Notes: a model not told the origin generated them from the sequence alone. A DNA stretch of 64,000 nucleotides from an uncultured Oscillospiraceae bacterium (GCA_944387115.1 CALXDR010000001.1:1-64000), one strand, 5' to 3'; positions 24,223-32,316 are shown, numbered from the stretch's first letter. Program-made: numbers and translations.

Positions 24223-26153
24223 CATTGGCCAAGTCCGCCGGATTTTGCTACGGTGTCCGCCGGGCCGTGGAGCTGGCGGAAGAGGCTGCGGCAAAGGGCC
24301 CGGTTTATCTGCTGGGGCACATCACCCACAACGACCATGTGATTGCCCGCCTGAGACAGCTGGGTGCGGTGACGGTACACACGCCGGAGCAGGCGCCTGA
24401 GGGGGCTACGGTGCTGATACGGGCGCACGGAGAGCCGGACGAGGTATACCGCCGGCTGGAGCAGCGGGGATGCGTGGTGATGGACGCCACCTGTCCCAAT
24501 GTGGTGCGCATCCACGACCTGGTGCGCCAGGCGGAGGAGAAGGGGCGGGTCCCCGTCATCATCGGGGACCCCGACCACCCAGAAATCATTGGCATTGCGG
24601 GGTGCGCCCGGCGGGCGGTGGTGGCTCCCGATTGGGAATCCCTTGAACAGATTTTAAGCAAAAATCCCGAATTAAAGGAAAAACCACTGAGTTTTGTGTG
24701 CCAAACAACGGCGATTCGTGATGCCTGGGAAAAAACCGTTGAAAACGCAAAAAAAGTGTGTACAAGCTGCGAATTTTTTGATACAATATGTGGTGCTACG
24801 TCTAAGCGTCAATCTGAGGCCATGGAATTGGCTGCTCGATGCGATGGGATGATTGTCATCGGTGATCCCAAAAGCTCTAACACAAAGCGGTTGACTCAGC
24901 TTTGTGCGCGCAGCTGTTCTCTGGTCCGACAGGTGGAGCGTGGGGAGGATCTCTCCCGGGAGGACTTTCGCCACATCAAGATGCTAGGCATCACTGCCGG
25001 CGCTTCTACGCCGGAGTGGATAATAAAGGAGGTCTACAACAAAATGAGCGACGAAATTATGGAGATTGAACAGTCCTTTGCTGAGATGCTGGAGGAGTCG
25101 TTCAAAACTTTGAATACGGGGGATAAGGTTACTGGCACCGTTGTTGCCGTTACTCCGACCGAGGTTCAGGTCGAGCTGGGCATCAAGTATCCCGGCTACA
25201 TCCCCCTGTCTGAGCTGAGCGACGATCCCAACGTGAAGGTAGAGGACATCGCCAAGGTTGGCGAGGAAATCGAGACCTATGTGCTGCTGGTCAGCGACCG
25301 TGACTGCATGGTCAAGCTGTCCAAGAAGCGCCTGGATGCCGCTAAGAACTGGGAGACCATCGAGAACGCCGTGGAGTCCAAGGAAGTTCTGGAGGGCACC
25401 ATCACCGAGGAGAACAAGGGCGGCCTGGTTGCCAATGTCAAGGGCATCCGTGTGTTCATCCCCGCTTCTCAGTCCGGCAAGCCCCGCGGCGCCGACCTGT
25501 CCGACATGGTCAAGACCCGTGTGCAGCTGCGCATCACCGAGGTCAACCGTGCCCGCCGCCGTGTGGTTGGCTCCATCCGTGCTGTGGCCGCTGAGGCCCG
25601 TGCCGCTGCCGCCGCTGAGGTTTGGAACGGCATCGAGGTGGGCAAGCACTACAACGGCACCGTCAAGAGCCTGACCTCTTACGGCGCATTCGTGGACATC
25701 GGCGGCGTGGACGGCATGGTCCACATCTCCGAGCTGTCCTGGTCCCGCATCAAGAACCCCGCTGAGGTTGTCTCCGTGGGCGACCAGGTTGAGGTGTATG
25801 TGATTTCCTTCGACCCCGAGAAGAAGAAGATCTCTCTGGGCATGAAGGATCACAGCCAGGAGCCCTGGACTGTGTTCACCAGCAAGTACGCTGTGGGCGA
25901 TGTGGCCTCTGTGCGCATTGTGAAGCTGATGACCTTCGGCGCCTTCGCCGAGATCGTCCCCGGTGTGGACGGCCTGATTCACATCTCCCAGCTGGCTGAC
26001 CACCGTGTGGAGAAGCCCGGCGACGTGGTGGCTGAGGGCGATGTGGTGGACGCCAAGATCATTGCCATTGACGAGGAGAACCAGAAGGTTTCCCTGTCCA
26101 TCCGCGCTCTTGTGGATGACGGCGCTGCCGACGAGGCCGCTGACGAGGAGTAA
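24213..26153 (+). CDS. ispH: Fused IspH (HMBPP reductase) and ribosomal protein S1
   Basis: 646 residues. Residues 1-277 are IspH, the [4Fe-4S] enzyme that ends the MEP isoprenoid pathway. Iron-sulfur ligands are Cys in AGFCYGVRRAVEL (12), in DATCPNV (about 94) and in ICGATSKRQ (about 193), with GDPDHPEIIG in the active site. Residues 278-646 are four S1 OB domains, as in ribosomal protein S1 (TGTVVAVTPTEVQVELGIKY, then NGTVKSLTSYGAFVDIGGVD). The fusion is known in Clostridia. A strong internal Shine-Dalgarno and ATG at 25044 could also give free S1. An AT-rich stretch (24650-24840) lies near the end of ispH. Confidence 0.95.
   Translation: MQVTLAKSAGFCYGVRRAVELAEEAAAKGPVYLLGHITHNDHVIARLRQLGAVTVHTPEQAPEGATVLIRAHGEPDEVYRRLEQRGCVVMDATCPNVVRIHDLVRQAEEKGRVPVIIGDPDHPEIIGIAGCARRAVVAPDWESLEQILSKNPELKEKPLSFVCQTTAIRDAWEKTVENAKKVCTSCEFFDTICGATSKRQSEAMELAARCDGMIVIGDPKSSNTKRLTQLCARSCSLVRQVERGEDLSREDFRHIKMLGITAGASTPEWIIKEVYNKMSDEIMEIEQSFAEMLEESFKTLNTGDKVTGTVVAVTPTEVQVELGIKYPGYIPLSELSDDPNVKVEDIAKVGEEIETYVLLVSDRDCMVKLSKKRLDAAKNWETIENAVESKEVLEGTITEENKGGLVANVKGIRVFIPASQSGKPRGADLSDMVKTRVQLRITEVNRARRRVVGSIRAVAAEARAAAAAEVWNGIEVGKHYNGTVKSLTSYGAFVDIGGVDGMVHISELSWSRIKNPAEVVSVGDQVEVYVISFDPEKKKISLGMKDHSQEPWTVFTSKYAVGDVASVRIVKLMTFGAFAEIVPGVDGLIHISQLADHRVEKPGDVVAEGDVVDAKIIAIDEENQKVSLSIRALVDDGAADEAADEE
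25025..25046 (+). promoter_or_regulatory. Internal ribosome-binding site and ATG before the S1 half
   Basis: AAAGGAGGT (25025-25033) is as strong as any site in the window and lies 11 nt before an in-frame ATG (25044) at the exact IspH/S1 boundary. Initiation here would give a 369-residue S1-like protein. Confidence 0.6.
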
Positions 26154-26164
26154 TTTTCCCATCC

Positions 26165-26198
26165 AAAAGGCTGCTGCAATTTTGCAGCAGCCTTTTTT
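26165..26198 (+). terminator. Strong terminator after ispH-S1
   Basis: AAAAGGCTGCTGCAA pairs perfectly with TTGCAGCAGCCTTTT, followed by more T. A canonical intrinsic terminator, effective on both strands. Confidence 0.9.
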
Positions 26199-26230
26199 CA
26201 TTCGGACAATGTGAAAGGAGGTGGGGCTGG

Positions 26231-27382
26231 ATGAAGCCCGATGTGGTCATTGCGCCCTGTGCCGACTATCAGGAGGAGAGGGTGAAAGCCGCCCTGGAGC
26301 AGGTGCTGGCCCCTCTGGGGGGGCTGGACTGGGTGAAGGCGGGGATGAACATTGCCATCAAGGCCAATCTGGTGGCGGCCATGAAGCCGGAGTTGGGGGC
26401 CACCACCCATCCCGCACTGCTGGCGGGGCTGACCCGATTGCTGGTGGAGCGGGGGGCCAACGTTGTGGTGGGGGACAGTCCCGGCGGACTGTACAACGGA
26501 ATGTTCCTGGGGCGGGTGTACGCCGTGACCGGCCTGTCCGCCGTGGAACAGGCGGGCGGACGACTCAACCGCAACTTCGAGGAGCGGGAGGGGGTCAGCC
26601 CGGAGGCCGCAGTGTGCCGCAGGTTCCAATACACCGCCTATCTGGATGAGGCGGATGCCGTCATCAACTTCTGTAAGCTAAAGACCCACGGTATGATGGG
26701 AATGAGCTGCGGCGCAAAGAATATGTTTGGCGCCATTCCGGGCACAAAGAAGCCGGAATACCACTTCCGCTACCCGGACCCCAGGGATTTTGCCCGTATG
26801 CTGGTGGATTTGGATGAATACTTCAAGCCCCGCCTGACCATCGTGGATGCTGTGACCTGTATGGAGGGCAATGGCCCCACGGGAGGCACCCCCCGGCATA
26901 TGGGGGCGCTGGTGGCGGGGGAGAGCCCCCACAAGGTGGATTTGCTGTGTGCCCAGCTCATTGGGGTGAAGCGGCAGGAGGTGCCCACGCTGGAGGCGGC
27001 CTTGGAGCGTGGCCTGATTCCAGAGACGGTGGAGGAATTGCAGGTGGAGGGGGCGTATGCGCCCTTCTGCCTGGAGGATTTTCAGCGTATTACCACGGGG
27101 AACGGGCACCTGTTCCAGGGGGATGGCACCAGCGTACTCAAGCGGATGCGGGGTGCGCTCATGGGCAAGGTGTTGGCCCAGCGGCCCAAGCTCAATCCCG
27201 AGCACTGTGTGGGCTGCGCCGCCTGCGAGAACATTTGCCCGGCCAAGGCCATTGTCATGGTAAAAGGGAAGCCGGAAATCAACCGGAAGCAGTGCATCCG
27301 CTGTTTTTGCTGCCAGGAGTTTTGCCCCAAAAGCGCCCTGGTGGTACACAGGACGGCCATTGCCCGGCTGTTGGACCCCTGA
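26231..27382 (+). CDS. DUF362 domain protein with two C-terminal 4Fe-4S motifs
   Basis: 383 residues. The DUF362 part (about 1-300) includes IKANLVAAMKPELGATTHPA and the KTHGMMGMSCGAKNMFG segment conserved in the family. The C-terminal 60 residues are a 2[4Fe-4S] ferredoxin: CVGCAACENICPAKAI and CIRCFCCQEFCPKSAL. The second motif has CxxCxCC, with one extra Cys in place of the usual residue. It may serve in electron transfer or act as a cluster-dependent reductase. The substrate is unknown. AAAGGAGG precedes ATG 26231. deoC follows after 15 bp, without an obvious biochemical link. Confidence 0.87.
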   Translation: MKPDVVIAPCADYQEERVKAALEQVLAPLGGLDWVKAGMNIAIKANLVAAMKPELGATTHPALLAGLTRLLVERGANVVVGDSPGGLYNGMFLGRVYAVTGLSAVEQAGGRLNRNFEEREGVSPEAAVCRRFQYTAYLDEADAVINFCKLKTHGMMGMSCGAKNMFGAIPGTKKPEYHFRYPDPRDFARMLVDLDEYFKPRLTIVDAVTCMEGNGPTGGTPRHMGALVAGESPHKVDLLCAQLIGVKRQEVPTLEAALERGLIPETVEELQVEGAYAPFCLEDFQRITTGNGHLFQGDGTSVLKRMRGALMGKVLAQRPKLNPEHCVGCAACENICPAKAIVMVKGKPEINRKQCIRCFCCQEFCPKSALVVHRTAIARLLDP

Positions 27383-27397
27383 GAGGAGTGAATGGGA

Positions 27398-28090
27398 ATG
27401 GAAATCAAGCATTTGTTAGCCGCTGTGGATCACACCCTGCTCAAGCCCACGGCGACCTGGGAGGAAATCCGCCAGCTGTGCGATGAGGCGGCGGCCTTCC
27501 GCTGCGCCAGCGTGTGCATACCGCCCAGCTATGTCAAAGCGGCGGCGGAGTATCTGAACGGGCAGGTCCCCGTCGGCACAGTGGTGGGCTTTCCCAACGG
27601 CTACGCCACCACCATGGTCAAAGTCTTTGAGACACGGGATGCTGTGGTCAATGGCGCCGGAGAGATTGACCTGGTCATCAATCTGGGCTGGGTAAAGGAT
27701 GGCCGGTGGCAGGCGCTGCTGGAGGAGATTCGCGCAGTGCGCAAAGCCTGCGGGCCTCAGGTGCTCAAGGTGATTGTGGAGACCTGTCTGCTCACGCAGG
27801 AGGAAAAGGTGCGCCTGTGCCAGATTGTCTCCGATGGAGGGGCGGACTACATCAAGACCTCTACGGGCTTTTCCACCGGAGGAGCCACCAGGGAGGACGT
27901 GGCCCTGATGCGCCAGCATGTGGCCAGCCATGTGAAAATCAAGGCGGCGGGGGGTATCAACTCCCTGGAGGATGGCGTGGAGCTGCTGGAATTGGGGGCC
28001 GCCCGGCTGGGGAGCAGCCGCATGGTCTCCCTGGCCCGGGCGCAGGGCTTCAGTCCCGAGGAGCGGGGGAGTATCTCCCACCAGGCCTGA
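27398..28090 (+). CDS. deoC: Deoxyribose-phosphate aldolase
   Basis: 230 residues. DeoC cleaves 2-deoxyribose 5-phosphate to glyceraldehyde 3-phosphate and acetaldehyde. A TIM barrel begins AAVDHTLLKPTATWEEIRQL. The Schiff-base Lys is in YIKTSTGFSTGGAT (about residue 151), with the second catalytic Lys in IKAAGGI (about 179). ATG 27398 gives good spacing to GAGGAG (27383-27388). An ATG at 27392 is closer to the site and less likely. A strong terminator follows at 28153. Confidence 0.95.
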   Translation: MEIKHLLAAVDHTLLKPTATWEEIRQLCDEAAAFRCASVCIPPSYVKAAAEYLNGQVPVGTVVGFPNGYATTMVKVFETRDAVVNGAGEIDLVINLGWVKDGRWQALLEEIRAVRKACGPQVLKVIVETCLLTQEEKVRLCQIVSDGGADYIKTSTGFSTGGATREDVALMRQHVASHVKIKAAGGINSLEDGVELLELGAARLGSSRMVSLARAQGFSPEERGSISHQA

Positions 28091-28152
28091 GGGCAGCGTG
28101 TACAGGCAGAGGGAAACACACAAGAACACAGCCCGCCGCTTCAGGCAAACGC

Positions 28153-28188
28153 AAATCCGGCACACCAGTTGGGGTGTGCCGGATTTTT
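28153..28188 (+). terminator. Terminator after deoC
   Basis: AAATCCGGCACACC pairs with GGTGTGCCGGATTT around a 5-6 nt loop and ends in a T-run. Canonical intrinsic terminator. Confidence 0.88.
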
Positions 28189-28217
28189 GCATACTACGGC
28201 AAGGGGCTGCATACAGT
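28189..28217 (+). promoter_or_regulatory. Sigma-E-like sporulation promoter for the M23/M50 pair
   Basis: CATACAGT (28210-28217) matches the sigma-E -10 CATACAnT exactly. GCATACT (28189-28195), 14 bp upstream, resembles the ATA-containing sigma-E -35. The spacing is right for sigma-E and it sits directly after the deoC terminator. In B. subtilis the spoIVF operon is sigma-E dependent. Confidence 0.55.
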
Positions 28218-28257
28218 AGGACACGAGGACAACTTATGCGGACAAGGAGGGAGTGCC

Positions 28258-29280
28258 GTGGGAGACAGGACAGAGCGGCGGAGGACATGGGGTGCAGGGC
28301 AATCGGGGAGAAGAGAGGATACCCCCCAGCAGCGCCGGAGCCGCCGGGGCATGATACAGCTGCTGGCAAGCCTGGCGCTGTTTCTTGTGGTTTTTATAGG
28401 AAGAGGGGTATTCCCCCAGCAGTTGGCCCACTGGGTGGAGGTCATGGAGTCAGACTGGGTGGTTTCACAGTCCTTTGACCCGGTATCACAGGTGCTGGAG
28501 CAGACAGAGTGGGGGCGTGCCCTCCAGCGGGTATGGAGTGTGATACAGGGCGTTCCCGCCGATGAGGGGGAAACGGGGCCGGAGGTACACCTTCTCAGCG
28601 GCATGGACAGGGAGGGGCTGTCCTTTGCGCAGCAGGCGGGGGTGTTCCAGAGGGGGGAGGGCACACCCCATTCCGCCCAGGATGGGGAGCAGGCCTCCGC
28701 AGAACCGTCCCCGTCACAACCGGCTCCAGAAGCTACGCTGGAACCGACTCCCGAGCCTACCCCTGAGCCTACCCCAGAACCTACCCCGGAACCCACCGCC
28801 GCTGTGGTTACCGCTGTGGCCCAGGCGTACAGCCCGGAGGGGGAGGCGCTGCCCTCCAATGTGAGCTTTGCCTACTATGAGCTGGGTTTGGAGCGCACCA
28901 CCAATCCGGTGCAGGGGGTTGTGACCTCCCGGTTTGGCTACCGGGACAGCCCCATCCACAGCGTCAATGAATTCCACCTGGCGCTGGATTTGGGGGCGGC
29001 AGAGGGGACGGAGATTGTGGCGTTTGCAGATGGTGAGGTGGAGTATATAGGGCGCAGCGATATTTTCGGCCTCTACTTCAAAATCCGGCACGCCAACGGG
29101 GTGGCCACCTTCTATGCCCATTGCAGCAAGCTGCTGGTGCAGAAGGGGGATGTGGTCACCTGCGGCCAGACGGTGGCTCTGGTTGGTCAGACAGGGGAAG
29201 TGACCGGCCCCCATCTGCACTTCACCTTGGAAAAAGACAATATTCGCCTGGATCCTGCCCACTATGTGGACTACGACTGA
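28258..29280 (+). CDS. M23 (LytM) peptidase-domain membrane protein, SpoIVFA-like
   Basis: 340 residues. An Arg-rich cytosolic N-terminus (to about residue 33), one membrane span (about 36-52, LLASLALFLVVFIG), a long linker with a (PE-PT)n run (about 160-182), and a C-terminal LytM domain. Zinc ligands look intact: HLALD and PHLHF, with FYAHCSKL. The GTG at 28258 has AAGGAGGGAG six bases upstream. The frame extends far upstream but without a start signal. The next gene is an M50 protease, so the pair matches spoIVFA-spoIVFB. A SpoIIQ-like role is an alternative. Confidence 0.8.
   Translation: MGDRTERRRTWGAGQSGRREDTPQQRRSRRGMIQLLASLALFLVVFIGRGVFPQQLAHWVEVMESDWVVSQSFDPVSQVLEQTEWGRALQRVWSVIQGVPADEGETGPEVHLLSGMDREGLSFAQQAGVFQRGEGTPHSAQDGEQASAEPSPSQPAPEATLEPTPEPTPEPTPEPTPEPTAAVVTAVAQAYSPEGEALPSNVSFAYYELGLERTTNPVQGVVTSRFGYRDSPIHSVNEFHLALDLGAAEGTEIVAFADGEVEYIGRSDIFGLYFKIRHANGVATFYAHCSKLLVQKGDVVTCGQTVALVGQTGEVTGPHLHFTLEKDNIRLDPAHYVDYD
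28735..28800 (+). repeat. Coding tandem repeat (Pro-Glu-Pro-Thr linker)
   Basis: Five imperfect 12 nt units encode EPTP in the M23 gene's linker between membrane span and peptidase domain. Likely an extended spacer across the intermembrane space. Confidence 0.75.
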
Positions 29281-29281
29281 G

Positions 29282-29851
29282 ATGGGGCGGGTACAGGTGA
29301 CGCCGGGGTGTCTGCTGCTGCTGGCGGTGCTGTTTTATCTGGACCAGGGGATTGGTGTGCTGGGGTGGGCCCTTCTGGCCTGCGCCCTCCACGAATTGGG
29401 GCACTGCGCAGCGGCCTGGGCCCTGGGAGGGCGTGTGGAGCGGCTGGGGCTGAGCGTGGTGGGGGCAGAGCTGTCCTTTTCCTACCCCGTGCCGCCTTCA
29501 GAGCTGTGGGGGTGCGTGGTGCTTTTGGCAGGGCCGCTGGCAAACCTGCTGGGGGCGGTGGTGTTTGCCGCAGCGGGCCACCCCGCCGCAGCGCTGCTCC
29601 AGGCGGGGGTGGGTGGGTTTAACCTACTGCCCATCCTCCCTCTGGACGGCGGGCAGGTGGCCCTTCGGGTGCTGGGCAGCTGGGTGGGGCAGGTGCGTAC
29701 TGCCTGGGCTTTGGATGCCTTGGCAGGGGTGATGCTGGGGGCGCTGCTGGGGGTTGGGGTCATTGCGGCGGTACACTTTGCAAATGTCACCCTGCTCTGC
29801 ACCGCACTTTGGCTGCTGATTGGGGTGCTGAAGCGAGGCCGGGCGGGGTAG
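29282..29851 (+). CDS. M50 site-2 protease, SpoIVFB-like
   Basis: 189 residues, multi-span membrane protein. HELGH (about residue 40) is the zinc motif, and LLPILPLDGGQVALRVLG (about 118-135) carries the third ligand, Asp, in the NxxPxxPLDGG form of SpoIVFB. In B. subtilis SpoIVFB cleaves pro-sigma-K in the mother cell and is held by SpoIVFA. The ATG at 29282 lies one base after the M23 stop with no clear Shine-Dalgarno, so translation is probably coupled. No CBS domain is present, and the length is short for the family. Confidence 0.85.
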   Translation: MGRVQVTPGCLLLLAVLFYLDQGIGVLGWALLACALHELGHCAAAWALGGRVERLGLSVVGAELSFSYPVPPSELWGCVVLLAGPLANLLGAVVFAAAGHPAAALLQAGVGGFNLLPILPLDGGQVALRVLGSWVGQVRTAWALDALAGVMLGALLGVGVIAAVHFANVTLLCTALWLLIGVLKRGRAG

Positions 29852-29861
29852 GAAAAAAGGC

Positions 29862-29890
29862 TTGCTTTTTTCGGGGCGGTGTGGTAGAAT
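29862..29890 (+). promoter_or_regulatory. Sigma-A-like promoter for rplS
   Basis: TTGCTT 29862-29867, 17 bp spacer, TAGAAT 29885-29890. Predicted start is near 29897. The leader of about 70 nt includes TGCAC and GTGCA arms (about 29918-29940) that can form a hairpin, possibly an L19-type autoregulatory leader, but I could not verify this. Confidence 0.6.
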
Positions 29891-29967
29891 ATCCAGGTCT
29901 GAAAAAGGGTGGTCCTCTGCACAGCCGCAAAAGCGTGCACGAACGCCTATATTAGGAGGAGTATACC

Positions 29968-30309
29968 ATGAATCTGATGCAGCAGTTTAGTCAGAAGTAC
30001 ATGAAGGAGAGCGCCCCCGAGGTTCGTGTGGGCGACACCGTTCGTGTGCACATCCGCGTGAAGGAAGGCAACCGTGAGCGTATCCAGGTCTTTGAGGGCA
30101 CTGTGATTGCCAAGAAGCACGGCGGCATTGAGGAGAGCTTCACCGTGCGCCGTGTGTCCTACGGCGTGGGTGTGGAGAAGGTCTTCCCCCTGCACGCTCC
30201 CACCATTGAGAAGGTGGAGACCGTTCGCAAGGGTAAGGTGCGCCGCGCCAAGCTGTACTACCTGCGCAACCGCGTGGGCAAGGCCGCTAAGGTCAAGGAG
30301 AGCCTGTAA
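29968..30309 (+). CDS. rplS: 50S ribosomal protein L19
   Basis: 113 residues, normal length. L19 lies at the 30S-50S interface. It shows the L19 features [33 protein letters not shown] and [20 protein letters not shown], ending [25 protein letters not shown] precedes ATG 29968. Codon choice (CGT, GTT, AAG, GGC) is that of a highly expressed gene and differs from its neighbours. Confidence 0.98.
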   Translation: MNLMQQFSQKYMKESAPEVRVGDTVRVHIRVKEGNRERIQVFEGTVIAKKHGGIEESFTVRRVSYGVGVEKVFPLHAPTIEKVETVRKGKVRRAKLYYLRNRVGKAAKVKESL

Positions 30310-30325
30310 GCGCATCATATGCGGT

Positions 30326-30362
30326 CAAAAAGGGAGCGGGATGTCCGCTCCCTTTTATTTTC
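30326..30362 (+). terminator. Terminator after rplS
   Basis: AAAAAGGGAGCGG pairs with CCGCTCCCTTTT around a short loop (GATGT) and is followed by ATTTT. Canonical. Confidence 0.88.
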
Positions 30363-30366
30363 CCCC

Positions 30367-30395
30367 TGGTCACCGGACAGACTCTCTGCTATAAT
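30367..30395 (+). promoter_or_regulatory. Extended -10 promoter for rbgA-rnhB
   Basis: TATAAT 30390-30395 with TGC immediately upstream, and a weak -35 TGGTCA at 30367-30372 (17 bp spacer). The extended -10 can compensate for the weak -35. Confidence 0.65.
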
Positions 30396-30456
30396 GGAAG
30401 AAACCTCCGCTTTGACCGGCGGGATTACAGCGCACACACCAGACTGGAGGAGCGAT

Positions 30457-31326
30457 ATGAATATCCAATGGTATCCGGGACATATGACCAAAACCCGGAG
30501 ACAGATGACGGAAGACGTCAAGTTTGTGGACATGGTGGCGGAGGTGGTGGACGCCCGCATCCCCATCTCCAGCCGCAACCCGGACATTGACGCCATGGTG
30601 GGGAATAAGCCCCGCATGATTATTTTCAACCGGGCCGACCAGGCTGACCCGGCTATGACAGCGGCCTGGAAAGCCTGGTTTCGGGACAAGGGGTACGCCG
30701 TGCTGGAGACGGATGCCAAGACGGGGAAGGGCGTCAACCAGTTCTCCAGCGTCATCAAGGCGGCCTTGAAGGACGAGATTGCAAAGTGGCAGGCCAAAGG
30801 CCAGGTGGGCCGTCCGGTGCGGGTCATGGTGGTGGGGGTTCCCAATGTGGGCAAGTCCACCTTCATCAACAAGGTGGCCCGGCGCAAGTCTGCCAAGGCG
30901 GGGGATCGTCCCGGCGTCACCCGGGGCAAGCAGTGGGTGAGTGTGGACAGCGGTCTGGACTTGCTGGATACGCCGGGTATTCTGTGGCCCAAATTTGAGG
31001 ATGAGACCACCGGAATGCGCCTGGCCTTTACCGGCGCTGTGCGGGATGAGGTGGTGGACGTGGAGGCGCTGGCGGCAGCGCTGCTGGAGCTGCTGCGCAA
31101 TCGCTATCCCCAGGCGCTCAGCAGCCGCTACAAGCTGGAGACAGACCCGGACCTGGCGGGTTGGCAGCTGCTGGAGCAGGCCGCCCGCAAGCGGGGGATG
31201 CTCATTTCCGGGGGAGAGGTGGATACCGAGCGGATGTCCCGGGTGCTGCTGGACGAGTTCCGCGGCGGCAAGCTGGGGCGGTTTACCCTGGAGCTTCCCC
31301 AAGACCTTCAGGAGGGAGGGGAATAA
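30457..31326 (+). CDS. rbgA: Ribosome biogenesis GTPase RbgA (YlqF)
   Basis: 289 residues. RbgA drives late 50S assembly. Typical start NIQWYPGHMTKTRRQM with VDARIPISSRNPDID. The GTPase is circularly permuted: G4 is NRAD (about 67), before G1 GVPNVGKSTFIN (about 128) and G3 DTPG (about 172). The C-terminal RNA-binding part is present. GGAGGAG precedes ATG 30457. rnhB starts directly after the stop, an order conserved in Firmicutes (rplS-rbgA-rnhB). Confidence 0.95.
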   Translation: MNIQWYPGHMTKTRRQMTEDVKFVDMVAEVVDARIPISSRNPDIDAMVGNKPRMIIFNRADQADPAMTAAWKAWFRDKGYAVLETDAKTGKGVNQFSSVIKAALKDEIAKWQAKGQVGRPVRVMVVGVPNVGKSTFINKVARRKSAKAGDRPGVTRGKQWVSVDSGLDLLDTPGILWPKFEDETTGMRLAFTGAVRDEVVDVEALAAALLELLRNRYPQALSSRYKLETDPDLAGWQLLEQAARKRGMLISGGEVDTERMSRVLLDEFRGGKLGRFTLELPQDLQEGGE

Positions 31327-31935
31327 ATGTCCCTGTGGGAACTGGAGCAGGCCCTGTGGAGCCAGCAGGGGGAGGTGCGCATTGCGGGGGTAGATGAGGC
31401 GGGCGCAGGCCCTCTGGCAGGACGGGTATACGCCGCCGCCGTCATACTCCCCAAGGGATTGGAGCTGCCCTGGCTCAACGACTCCAAGGCAGTGACTCCC
31501 CGGCGGCGGGAGGTGCTCTTTGACCAGATTCAGGCCCGGGCGCTGGGGTGGGCGGTGGCCTTTGTGGAGCCTTGGGAGATTGACCAGCTGGACATTCTCA
31601 ACAGCCGGATGAAGGCCATGCAGCTGGCCCTGGACGCCCTCGCCCCTCAGGCGGATTGGGCGCTGATTGACGGCAATCGGGACCACGGCTCCCGGTGCGG
31701 GATTGTTACGCCCCACCAGACGGTGGTGAAGGGGGACAGCCGCTCGGCCAACATTGCCGCCGCCTCCATCTTGGCCAAGGTGAGCCGGGACCGCTATATG
31801 GAGCAGATGGATCTGGAATACCCCCAGTATGCCTTTGCCCGCCACAAGGGCTATCCCACCAAGCTGCACTACCAGCTTTTGCGGGAGCATGGGCCAAGCC
31901 CCATCCACCGCCGCACCTTTCTCAAAAAGCTATGA
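31327..31935 (+). CDS. rnhB: Ribonuclease HII
   Basis: 202 residues. RNase HII removes ribonucleotides from DNA and RNA of RNA-DNA hybrids. The catalytic DE pair is in IAGVDEAGAGPLAGRVYAAA (about 20-39). The family usually reads DEAGRGPLAGPV, and here Arg is Ala and Pro is Arg. Later acidic residues (IDQLDILNSRMKAM, ALIDGN, KGDSRSANIAAASILAKVSR) are intact. ATG 31327 begins immediately after the rbgA stop, with GGAGGGG upstream. Overlaps the next gene by ATGA. Confidence 0.93.
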   Translation: MSLWELEQALWSQQGEVRIAGVDEAGAGPLAGRVYAAAVILPKGLELPWLNDSKAVTPRRREVLFDQIQARALGWAVAFVEPWEIDQLDILNSRMKAMQLALDALAPQADWALIDGNRDHGSRCGIVTPHQTVVKGDSRSANIAAASILAKVSRDRYMEQMDLEYPQYAFARHKGYPTKLHYQLLREHGPSPIHRRTFLKKL

Positions 31936-32303
31936 GCGGAGGCGGGAAGAGCCGCAGTCTGGGGCAGTGGGGGGAGCGGATGGTGGCCTCAGCCCTGCAG
32001 GCCCAGGGGTGGAGCATACTGGAATGCAACTACCGGTGCCGCTATGGAGAGGTGGACATCATCGCTGAAAACGGCACCTATCTGGCCTTTGTGGAGGTGA
32101 AGCTGCGCAAAGACCGGCGGCATGGGGCGGGGCGGGAGTGGGTCACCGGCGCAAAACAGCACCGTCTGCGCGCCACGGCGGAGCACTACCTCATGACCCA
32201 TCCCACCCATTTGCAGCCCCGGATGGATGTGGCGGAGATTTACGCTCCGGAAGGCATGGAGACCAGCAGTCCCCACATAAACTATCTGGAAAATGCCTTT
32301 TAG
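31932..32303 (+). CDS. YraN/UPF0102 family protein
   Basis: 123 residues. The family has a restriction-endonuclease-like fold related to Holliday-junction resolvases. The conserved core is YRCRYGEVDIIAENGTYLAF followed by VEVKLRKD (Glu-Asp-ExK nuclease signature). Function in vivo is unknown. The start overlaps rnhB by ATGA, the same neighbour as in many bacteria. Length is normal for the family. Confidence 0.9.
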   Translation: MSGGGKSRSLGQWGERMVASALQAQGWSILECNYRCRYGEVDIIAENGTYLAFVEVKLRKDRRHGAGREWVTGAKQHRLRATAEHYLMTHPTHLQPRMDVAEIYAPEGMETSSPHINYLENAF

Positions 32304-32316
32304 AGGAGGGGGAGCG

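Noticed and set aside
24984..26201. 405-codon minus-strand frame opposite the S1 domains
   Set aside because: Shadow. Codon bias and domains support only the plus strand.
27706..28257. N-terminal extension of the M23 gene upstream of GTG 28258
   Set aside because: It would run through the end of deoC and its terminator. The sequence is not protein-like and AAGGAGG precedes 28258.
28735..28800. Possible CRISPR-like repeats
   Set aside because: Short in-frame codon repeats (EPTP) without spacers. The same holds for 61365-61462.
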